Source of the DNA: Acheta domesticus
Lineage: Eukaryota > Arthropoda > Insecta > Orthoptera > Gryllidae
DNA length: 64,000 bases
Reading direction: 5' to 3'
NCBI GenBank assembly: GCA_031308135.1
Contig: JAHLJT010003656.1
Span: 71,504,984 to 71,568,983 of the forward strand
The position numbers and the translations under genes were made by a program. Every line of letters begins with the position of its first letter. Positions within the stretch are counted from its first letter, which is position 1. A model generated the notes under the pieces. That model saw only the letters and a list, made by a program, of their open reading frames with translations, searched no databases and was not told where the DNA came from. Positions 23,856-35,685 of the stretch are shown here, piece by piece.

Positions 23856-24187
23856 GCTCGTTCAGACGTGCCCACCGGCACGCACTCGCATGAAAGTTCA
23901 CTCACACATACTACCCATACGCACACATCGAAGCAGGAGCTTCCGCCACCCCACCCCCACCCCGCACCCGCTCGCACGCCGCACGCGTGGGCACGCGCCG
24001 AATGTGTGACGCGCGGAGGCGCGTGTCCGTCGGCGCGCGACGCCACGCCCCCTTCTCCTTCCTCGCAGCCGCCGCCACCGCCGCCAGCAGCCCCGCGCCA
24101 CAGCGCCAGCGCCGGTCCCGTTACCGCCGCGGCCCCGCGACTCCACCGCCGCCCGCGCCGCGCCGCCGCAGTCGAGGAGGCTGCGCT

Positions 24188-24395
24188 ATGCAGCGAGCAC
24201 CGCTCCGCCGAGTGGGCGCCGCCCTGGCGCTGCTCTCCGCCCTCGCCCTCGCCGCCGCCCCCGCCGCCGCCGACGGCCCGCCCGCCAACGGCAGCCGCGT
24301 CACCTTCGGCGAGGAGCGCGCGCCCGGGGAAGGAAGGTCGCTGGGCGAAGGGCTGCCCCTGGGTGAAGGACGCTCGCTCGGAGGGCTCAGAGAAG
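24188..24395 (+). CDS. Osiris gene coding exon 1 (signal peptide)
   Basis: Encodes residues 1-69 plus one base of codon 70, ending AGAGAAG|GTAGGT. The exon probably begins at 24069 after the acceptor tcctcgcag, giving a 119-bp 5' UTR portion. The C-terminal half is an imperfect GEGRSLG repeat (residues about 49-67: GEGRSLGEGLPLGEGRSLGG). Confidence 0.85.
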
Positions 24396-27300
24396 GTAGG
24401 TTCTGCTCGCGGAGGTCGCAGCCAATTACAACCAATATGAAGTATAGAAAAGTTACTCTAAGAAGGGACCAGTTGGACTTCATCCAATATGAAGTATAAA
24501 GAGATTACTCTAAGAAGGGACCAGTTTGAATAACAAATAATAATGGCGGTCGATGGCATTGCAAGAAGTACCGAAGCCATCTACTAATGAGTGACCTGCA
24601 AACGAACACATTGGCAAATTAAGTGCATGAACATAATTTGCAGTACTAGCCAAGAATTAGCTATCAAAGCGGCCCATAGATGAATCTCTTTGTACTACAT
24701 ATCGCAACGTCTTTGAGTGTGGAAATATTTTTGAACGAGGTTTAATGTCTGTATTGTTAATCCAGATTCATAATGCCTGGTATAAACAGGCTAATATTAA
24801 TGACAATAACCAGTCGATGTGATTCCTAGTACAAGGGACAGTAACATGTACTATGAAATTAAGTTGATTTGTTATTAATGTTTTCATAGAGTACCGAGGC
24901 CAGAATCATACAAATGACTGTCCGGGTGGCGCCATGTCAAAGGGTGCAATGCCGATGTTTTGACCATCATGTCGTCGTCTTCTTTGAGTCTTGAAGAAGA
25001 CTATGGGCAAAAATGCATGACAGCCTGGCGGCGTCACCTGAACAGACATATGTATGATTAGTTATTCTTATTTACGTATGTCTGTTTATACTTGTTGTAA
25101 CCAAATAATGCAGATTTATTGATAGAGCAGCAATATTTTATATGAAATAGTTCCTATAGACAGCAAAGTTTTATGGAATTCCATCATAGTATGTTTTCAT
25201 GGAATGTAAAATATTATTCCACGGAGAATTATTATATTTAACTCGATAGGTGTTCATTCCATTTTCGGTGGCAACTAGAATAATATACACAAATGGCGTT
25301 TGTCCAAATGCGCTAGACAGACACTCCGGGCACATTACGACCACGTTGCTTAGTTTATATTGCTTGTAGATCTGAAGAAGCAGTGAAATGCAACTATGAC
25401 ATGTAAAAGTTGTGAAAAAACTTGTTTTGCAATATTAAATCCATTTTGTCAATGGACATCAACATATAGTGTATTGCTCAAAATGTGGCGATCCCTTAAA
25501 TAACAATTTTTGTTACAATGTGATATTTTGGGCTTCGAAATTTCAATTCTGAAATTCAAATTTCTAAGTTCCAGTACATGGTTCACTTACGCTTTTCTCT
25601 AAATCATTTTAAAAATACGCTTCGTACTGTTCTGTCCTTTAAGAATCCTTGTGTGAGCCGTGTTTATGGCTATGTCGAAAATAAGAGATATGTAATGAAT
25701 ATAAGAGAAGTGTAATGAATAAATTGAGATAAAAGACTGGCTTAACAAGAGCCTCATATATAATTCAAGAGTTATAAGTCAAATCATTGGTAAATATCGT
25801 GATTAATTAGATAACGTTTTAGAAGTTAATGCGATAAACGTTTTAGACCAAAGAAATTCACCCCATCGTCTGAATGATGTGTTTATGTTTTTCCTGCTGG
25901 TTTGTTTAAAGTATAAATGAATTCTTATGGAATGTGGGAGACTCCTAAAAAATACAAAATGAATAATACCTTTAATATAAATGACCTCAATGCTTTCATG
26001 AGCACGCAAAAGAGATCATGCATCTTAAACTGCTCTCTTCGAAAACCAGTTTGGAGATAAACGAGCGCAAGCCTGAACCTTACAGTTCACTGTCATTCGG
26101 AGTTGCTTTTTTTAGCTCAATCCTCCTGCGTCCAATTCGTTCGTGTAATGTGTATCTAATTGCAAAGGAAATGAACTAGAAGGGAGAGTTTTCCAGGTGA
26201 GAAAGTTTGCGAATATTACTTTATATTCCAACGGGTAATGAAGAATACTTTGCTGAAACCTCATTCGGTCTGGCCAAACCGGTAGTCGAAACGGCGTTCC
26301 CCACTATGCAGGGCGATCGTGAAACACGGCACGTGCTGGAGCCGTCGTCCTGCATGTCAGTTCTGGAACACTTGTCCAACTCATTTTCTTGAGAGCGATT
26401 TCGTTTTTCGTTAAAGATATTTTGAACAGTTTGATGTTAATTTGGCAATCATTTTATTCCTAAAATAAATATTCTTTAAATTCTTCGGAGAGTTGTATTA
26501 AAAATATTATTAAGGAAAAATTATCCTTTTCTCCTGAGAAAAATGTAATTATTCAGATTTTTTCCTTTTTGTAGGAATGTTAAAATAGACAAAATATTTA
26601 GCCGTTCTATTAAAACTCCGTTTTCATGAACCATTTACAGTACTCGTGGCAAAAATATTTTATTTTATTCCTCAGAAATTAAAATATGGTAATTCATTGA
26701 GCTATTTAATGAAAACCTTTGACGTGGAGGGAGTGTAGTGCAATAGAGAAAGGGAAAGTACTAAACTCCCGCTAATGTGGCTTTTTCTTGGATATATGGG
26801 TGGGGGATTAGTAGAAATGCCAGACTATTGAGAAGGTTTGAAATTAGTTTAAACGCATAGGGACTGTACAATTTATTACAACCAAAGATACCGTACATTT
26901 ATTTTCACAGACAATTTGTTACTCACCCAACGTTGTACTCATCAGCAATGGCTTTCTGCGAAGAAACTCGCTTCAACTGATCTAAAATTTCGAGTTTCAC
27001 CTCGAGTCCTAGCGTAACTTGTTGTCTGTTGCAAGCCAAAGGGGTGAACTGCACTATAAGAAAAGTAAAAATTTCAAATATGTATTAGCATGATTTAACA
27101 TTTTTAAATAACAACACATTGCTGCATAAGATAATTCATTGTTTTGCGTGCCATTTCTGCTTGAGCGACTTAAGTCAGAATGTGGACAGGATTTGTGAGA
27201 GTTTAGTGTATTTCCCATCGCCATCGCCTACGCCTGACACGTACAGTGAACACATAATCTTGCGAGTTCATCAAGCCATTGTGTCGGTGTTGGCCGACAA

Positions 27301-30300
27301 TTCACTTGTTTAAAAATCTTTAATTTGTAAATATATTAACAGATATGTAATTTACTGTAAAGATACAAATTCTCTAGTCACAAGCAAAAGAAATGCTCTG
27401 GTTAATTGAGCCCAAGCATTGAATGACGCTGTCGTTTTAGGTTACAAAAGAAGGGCCCTGTGACGTCTGCCATAGTTGCATTGCCTCTTTTGCTGGGGAA
27501 AGGCTCTACGTAGTTCCAACGCATACGCGAAACGGGTCTCATCATCGTGCAAGAAACTACAGCCACTGAATTAAATCGAATAGGAAGCAGACTTTAAAGA
27601 ATACTTTAAATATCAACGATTCCTTTTATTTGTTGATAATAGTTCATTAGGTGAAAACAGCAATTTAAATGCAATTATAATTTTTTTTCAAAAATTTTGC
27701 ATGCTTATATTTGCAATATATTTAATTTAAATTGCTGTTTTCACTTGTCGCAGGATTGTCAAGAAATGAAAAGTATCATTATTTAATATCAGATGACAAT
27801 CAAACTAACAAGAATCAAAGAATGCTCAGTATCGATCCCTGCCTTCCAATACCAACGTTTCTAATCGCCCGCGTCTCCCCGCAGGCAAGAACCTGCTGGA
27901 CTGGATCGGGCTGGGCACGGGCCCCGAGACGGACCCGTACCTGGCGGAGGCGAACGCGGCGTGCCTCACGGGCGACCTGGCCGAGTGCTTCAAGTCGCGC
28001 GCGCTCTCCTCGCTGGACGACTTCTTCGACCGCGACGTCTACCCCATGACGGAGAACGCGCGCGTGGTGCGGCTGCCGCGCGCGCAGCTGCGCTCGCTGC
28101 ACGCCGAGCCCTTCGAGTACTCGGTGGCGCCGCGCGCGGACGAGCCCGAGTGGGACAAGCTGGTCAAGTTCCTGCTGCGCCGAGCCGAGCGCTTCCTCAA
28201 GTCCACGGCGCTCGAGCTGCAGTTCCCCACCGAGGTGACGCAGAGCGGCCGCTACTCGCCGCGCTTCATCGACGAGATCAACACGGAGCTCGACATCCTC
28301 GAGGACAAGACCGCCAGCCCCTTCTGTGAGTACCATGCGTTTACTTTCTATGTTACCTTACGGACACTCCAGTGAGACTCTATATTGCCTTCCGAGTGAG
28401 ACTCTATGTTGCCTTACGGACACTCCAGTGAGACTCTATGTTGCCTTACGGACACTCCGGTGAGACTCTTTGTTGCCTAACGGACACTCCAGTGAGGTTC
28501 TATGTTCCCTTACGGACACTCCAGTGAGACTCTGTTGCCTTACGGATACTCAAGTGAGACTTTCTTTGTTGCCTCACGGACACACTGGTGCCACACTGTT
28601 GCTTTCCGGACACTAGTGAGACTCTCTGTTGCCTTACAGACACTCCAGGGAGACTATGTTGCTTCCCGGACACTCAAGTGAGGCTCTCTCTATGTTGTCT
28701 TATGGACACTCAATCGAGTATGTGAGTTGTTTTTCCGGGCGCGTCAACTGTTATGGTCATTAGTTCAGTGAGATTGATGCATTTTATAACTCGGAAGGTG
28801 CGCTGTTTATCCCTCGATGAAACGTGATACCCGACACCAACCTAAACGTCGGCTTGTGAGCCCCCTCCAAATATCTACCCCAGTGGGGCCTCAGCCGCGA
28901 CAAGTTCTAAGCTTCCGAATGGTCCCTCAACATGTGTAGTAGAGTAGTACGTGTAAATGTATACGTCGATTAAAACATGAAGTCCATTGACACTTCGTCA
29001 GCTGTGACGCTGTCATCCAATCGGAACCTTAAACGTCACTATAGTGACCTCACTAAAATGATGTTCATTCTCCCTATTGGATGTCACCGTCACAGCTGAC
29101 GTCAACAGACTGTATATTTTAATCGAAGTATAAATGTGTGGGTGTAAGATGAAGGACGATAAAGGCAAGCGCGTTCAAGGTTCGTGTCCCGTTTTCTAAG
29201 GGAGTGCTCTCGCATTCACCTGATAATGGAAACTACGTCTAACTAGCGATCAGAGCAGCCAACCACTCGAATTCCCCACCATTCGATCTTTATGCAGCTA
29301 GTGCCGAAAATCCACCACCATCGAGACTGTCGAGCCCAAGGACGTACCTGTCAGGGCCGCTGCAGAAGCAACGGAGACTCTGTCCCAACTCTGCCGGTCC
29401 GAATACTCGCATGGCGCACGCTTAAATTACACTCCGACTTGAAAAAGGCAGAGCAGTTAACCCACATTTCTATCGCATTATTTTCTTTGTTGTGAGGCTT
29501 TTCAAGCTTGATACATTTTCTGACAAACTGTTACATTTTGTTCGAGCACAAGAAATGTGACACACCTCAAAAATCGTATTTTTTGGTAAAGTGAAGAATC
29601 TTTTAAAAGAATATTTTATTTTTCCTAGAAACGTTTTAGAAAGAAGGTTCATTAGAAAGCCGGGATAGCGTATAGTAAAACACTTTGTCTTTGGCTGCTA
29701 ATCAACGCCACTCCGGAAAAAATCTGTTTTGTAATAAAATGACGATTGTTTAAATGTCTCTTCTTATGCACCGGGGCCTGATGGAAAGAATATCATCAAT
29801 TTATTGCAACATTACGTGTATTAATTATTACTTCGCCTAACGCTCTGCCACATGCGTAGTGTTCCGCATGTGACAGAGAAGACAAATTTCAGTGGAAATT
29901 ATTGTGGTCAAAGAGGGTTCTAAAGATTCTCCTGATTTTCTGCTGCTCCATTGATAATAAATTAATCATTATTCATGGCAATTAATAACTTTCAATGACT
30001 CTTCAAATTATAGATGTGTTCTGGTGCAAGGGAAAGCATATAAAGTATAGTAAGCAATCCCTTCATTTTTATGTTGTTGTATTGTCATATACGGATGAAA
30101 TTGAATTTATCACAATTAATTGTCTCATACTTGTCACACGGCTAATTTTAAACTCCTTGAAGACTCTAAAATGACTAATCCACAAAAAGTTACCGTTGAA
30201 GATTCTCGGATGCGATTCTATAAGCAATGAATGCGTCATTTTTCCCGTAATGAAAATCAGTTTGGGGTTTGTTCTCGAGAAAGATAAATTTTAAAATTGG

Positions 30301-33300
30301 GACGTCAGTATTTCGGAACGGCAAAATATTGTATAATGTTACCCGTTAAACATATATGCAAAAACAAATAACAAACTTTCTTTTGTTGGTGGTAGTGGAA
30401 GGATAGCTTATTCATAGTGATGACGTGAATTTCCTTTATGCTGCAACCATATGGTTCGGTCACACTTTAATTACATCATGACTAGAAAAAAGCCAGACAT
30501 TTAGCCTATCATTTCAACGCATCATATTCTTTGTCGTGATACACGCTTCAGGGGTGTTAAAATTTCTGACATACTGTTACACTTATGTTTAGGACTTCAA
30601 CAAGGTATAACTTTATAATTGTATTTTTCATGTTTCACAATGACGTACTCTCACTTCGTTACATTCTTCGTGTTTACTAATGAACATGCTCACTTAACTG
30701 TATAAGAAACAAAATGAAAGTTTCTGATTATACATGAACCATTTGTAAATTATGAGCAGCTAAGTTTCTACAATTTCATTGTTGAAAACAATCAGAAACA
30801 AATTACCGTGTGATTTTCTCGGCATAGGTGTATCGATTTGGTTTCATCATATGTTTTAGTGGCGTGTTGTAGCAAATGATACTGAAGGAAATGTATAATT
30901 TTCGAGCTCTTCCTTGAATATTAATATCAAGTAATTGTTTTCACTTATCATTTTCACTCTTCAAACTTTCATGATGCGGAAATTTCCAGATAAATCACTC
31001 GCTATTCCGTGGTGTATAACATTACTCTCAGTATTACCTTAATTATTATTAAAAACATAAATTTACCACAACGGACAGTAGAACTGCTGATGATAGAAGC
31101 GAGATGAAATATCTCCACATTTAATCACCACGAACATTAGTTTTCCCATGATAATTTGATGCATGCCCAACGTCCGCAGATAGATCAGAAGCTAAATACG
31201 CAAGCGTGACGTCAGTGAATAACGTCTCTCTCCAGAGAAAGAGCCGAGAGAGATTCTTTCGACGCACGTCCTTCCTCACCGCCCTACTTAGCACGGAGAT
31301 CGCCGCTCGCGACCGCACGCGTGCAGTTGTAACGCCGGGTGTATTTCAATAGCAGGAAACGTCCTTAAAGCAATGGCGGTGTCTCATGGCAGGAATGTTC
31401 TCCTCGCTTATTTTCTTCGACCGACTGTAATTACCAAATAAAGTATTTGCTTTGCTGTTGGAGGGGAAATTTACAATTTTTGAATTGATAACTAAGAGGA
31501 AATTTATTTTGATAGAGTTTTTAGCGTATGCGCGCTTAAGCCACGCGCAAACGATCACAATCAATCGAAGTCCCTCTGAGATGGAACTTTGCCTTTCCTC
31601 CTCTCGCGTGTTAATCGTCCATGTATCTCAGCGCTCCTATGGCGAGACGAGGAAACGATTTTTAATTAAACTGTACGGCAGAAGGGGAGAATCTCCTCCC
31701 TTGAACTGACATCTATCGGCTTCTTTTTGAAACGCTGGTAAGCAAGGATCAGATCAGAGGGTCAGACGGGAGCCGAGCAGCAGGTCGATGTAATTTTACT
31801 ATTTGCCTGATGGAATCCACGGAAAAAGAGAACTGTAGATATTTCTCTCTTAACCCATCACAACGTAAGTAATCTGATTTGTTGTATGTTGAATTCGAAG
31901 TTCTTTATGCAATTGGATTCTTTCTTCCTCGTTAGAAACATGCAGGAGCCACCGCTGCCTTAGCGTTATAGAAAATCCTTTTTGTTGATCCCCACAGAAC
32001 AGAGGAAAGGCCGTGTTGAGGTCAAGTATTTGGGGAAGTAGGTGGAAGAAGTAGGGAAGAAGCTTGACTAAATCTCTCTTCAGTAATTGTTTTCACATCT
32101 CGTTTATAAAACAAAATTCGAGACCAAATAAATTTAGTATTGAAAGTATAATCTCTTGATTATAAAATACAATTAAAGTCTTAAATATTTCTTAAAAACT
32201 TCCAAAGATACACAAAAACGGCTAATTAATGTAAAAATATATTTAAGCACGTCCATCTCAAGTAGAAAGACGCCTGAACTAGCATTGTTGATCTATAAAA
32301 TGCTACTTTAATTCCATAATAAGAAATATATTTCGCCGAACATTTACTATATCGACCATGGACTTGAACTCTGGCAAACTTTACAAGTGGAAAAACTGCA
32401 GATTTTGAGCTAAGACATTTTTTATATAACGTTTCATAATAATAGTCATTATTAACAGAATTTCTATGAATCCTGAACGTGAGATTCTTGTATTTCAACC
32501 ACACGCAAAAATCTCAATCACCATTAACTCAAAACTTAATTTTTCGAAGTCTTACAGCATTTAATCTCATGAACATAATAACTACTACATTAAAAATTGA
32601 AATAGACATTTACTTCCTATGGAAAGAACTTAATAAACAAAATTTGTGTACACTAATTACCTTTACCACTGTTTGTTACCCTCATCGATGAGCAATATTC
32701 GTATTTCGAGAAGACCTCGATTGTATAAAACAAAAACTCGGCCTTCCCACATATTCAAGGCGAGAAGTTTCCTTTTTCCACGCGCATTGAAAGCCTGAAT
32801 GCATTTATCAGCGCTACCAATTTTCAAAACGCTATTGTTTCACGCAATAGCGCTGTTGATCCACTCAATAACAGCAGTACAAATGTCAGTGTTCTCTCTC
32901 TTCCACTCTGAATCGGTATCCTTGCGAAACCGAAGCGTGAATAACGACCAAAAAACGGCGCTAACATTTCGAACCTCGTTGTTTCAATGGCATTATCACC
33001 GCATTATACCGCGGAGCGTGACCCTGGCAGCGCGATTTGCCGAAAGCTCTCGAAAGAAGCGGCTCGGTCGACGTTGCGTTTCGGGGGCACAGCGGCGTTC
33101 CGCTAATTTTACAGTTGGCTACTTGCAGCCTGCAACGCCTTGAAGATCCCCACCCATTCAGCGAACTGCAAGTGTTTCTTGTTTACTTTACGTTTCCCGG
33201 CGGCGGAATAAGGTACACCTCGCTATGTGAAAATCCCAGTCCGAACTCGTGGTCCACAACTCCCGAATATTGTCGGATTCTAGCTAGGTGTTCATTCTTT

Positions 33301-35633
33301 GCAAGCAATTGTCAAATATAGATGTTTGTCATTGAGTGTCGTCCTGTTATTGAAGTTAACCGTGGTGAAAAGTTCAATAAATTTATAATTAATAAGTATT
33401 AAAAAATTATTTTGCAAGGCCACAGAAAGTGACGGCCTTGGGTATCGTTCTTATGTGATACACAGTCCGCAGCGCTCTCATGAGCATTAGCAAAAGTAAT
33501 AATTATTTTTTCTCAAATAATGTAGCTTGTTCATTTTGTCAACTCACTCCCTTCAGCATACGTCACGTATTTTCCAGAAGATTTAATCTGAATTGCCGGT
33601 ATCCGCAAAACTGTTATATTTTTCTTATCTTTATTTTATTTATATCATCATAGAATAAATGTGAGATGATTGAGAGCATGTCATGCATGTAAATGGTCAT
33701 GCTTATTACTCTCTTACCCAAATTGAAGGTTATATTTCTCGCATATTTATAACTAATCTTAGGTCTACTCCTCTACTTTCTTCTACTCTGAAATCAAAAA
33801 TTAATCAATGCGAAAAAATAATGTGTTACTCATATTCACTTTAAATACTATGTATCAACTTACTATTAACATCATAAATAATTATTTTAATATATAATGA
33901 AGTTGCTCATTTCTCTCATTTGCATTCTAACAGACTAAAGAATCGAACCGTATTCTGTATGTAGCTACTCAATCAATGTGTGATTTTAGCATTACAATTT
34001 CTGAAAAGCAGTTATGTACACAATTCCGGAATAATACAATGGCAGAAAAGGAACAAATAAGGAAGTGTAAACTGAATGAATCACGCTCTTGAAAGCGCTT
34101 TCAAAGGGTGCCATTGAATGTGTACAGCTGATTTCTGTAAAATGAAATTAGTAGACGAACATACGTAGAACCCTACTCAATTGTTAAAGTCGTCGAATGA
34201 AACTTGATGGAAATACCGTAAGGTAACTGTCGTTTTCGAAGAGTGAGGTAGAAACGAGTTGTACCACAGAACGCTTGTTTAAATTGAGCGCAATATCCTA
34301 TAATACAAAAAATTTGTGTTTGTGTTTCTGTTTCAAGAATTAAAAAATATATACTTTCTATAAAAGATTTAACAACCAGTCAGTTGGGTTAATTTAACTT
34401 TCAGTATATTATGTGAAATATCTTTTGGCTCGTAATAATATTGAGAGAACTTCCTTTTGTAGGATCTAGGAAAACGTATCCCTAAAATTTCTTCCCTATG
34501 TAATCAGACATTTCGAAGAATATTTCAAACGCTAATACCAGTATGACCTACAATTTAATCGATAAGAGGATTCACTAATGTAATGTAATGAACAATTACT
34601 TCACGTTTCCCCTATTAACGTGTTTCGATAGAGTATATCATTCATAGTTACAAACTAATGGTACAGTCAATCTAAACACACGATTAATTTAAAAAAGATA
34701 TTTTCGTAATTTTGATATTGCAAGGGCTAAGATCCAAGTGGAACACCAATCAATTATTGATTAATTGATTGATTAGTGTTAACGGGTGCGTCAACGGCTA
34801 ATGTCATTAGTCCCGCACGTTCAGTGCATGTTTTATCACGAGAGATGGCGGTGATCTTCGCTCGCTGGATGACGAGATCCGGCGAGCGCGGTCCCTGGCC
34901 CATTTGGTTGGGTACTGTTCGGGCAGTCGCCTGGTGGTGTCCGGTAAATCACGGAAAACTACTAATCAGAGCACCCGGCCGATAGAATTCTCATCTAGTC
35001 AGCGACTCAGTACGACCTAGCTCTCTAGATAGTGTCGAAAATCCTACCTTTCTAGGACCTCCCGGTCAGAGGTTCTCCAGTGCCATCAATTGATACCCTA
35101 AGTGTGGACGGGAAAATCGCCCTCATGACCCGTTTGTTAACGTACTGCCTTGGCATTCGCCTAGAATTGATCTGAGTTCTAAGGAATGGACGAATTTTTT
35201 GTACATCCCACTACGTATTTTGGGGAGATTTTTATGAGGAGGAACCGCTTTGACGGCTTGGCTTCTGACAACATATCTGCAGGTCATGTACATTCATTCA
35301 ATTCGTCAATACCTTCGTTCACAAGTAGCTCATTCGTAAATGGTTTCATTTCTTGCAATGCTCTCGTCCTTAATGACGGTCATTTCTTTCCCGACTTGTC
35401 AAACTGGTCCCTTCTTTGAGTAACTCCTCTATATAATTCATCCAACAAGTATAGTGCGATTTTTCTATATCTGTCTCTCAAGCACCTATAGCCACAATGG
35501 AATATCACAAGGCATTTCGCGTCTTTCTCGGTCGTGCCACTAGAAGTCGCATTATCGCAAGCACTGCTTGGTGCGGTCACGATATCTAGCGACACGACTG
35601 AGAAAAACGCGAAATACAGTAACATCATACATG

Positions 35634-35685
<52 letters not shown>

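Noticed and set aside
22995..24440. 481-codon plus-strand ORF rich in Ser, Pro, Leu, His
   Set aside because: It is created by the CT-rich minisatellite and CA microsatellites, is open in several frames at once, and runs across the true Osiris start in another frame.
27815..28336. 173-codon minus-strand ORF
   Set aside because: Shadow of the GC-rich Osiris exon 2.
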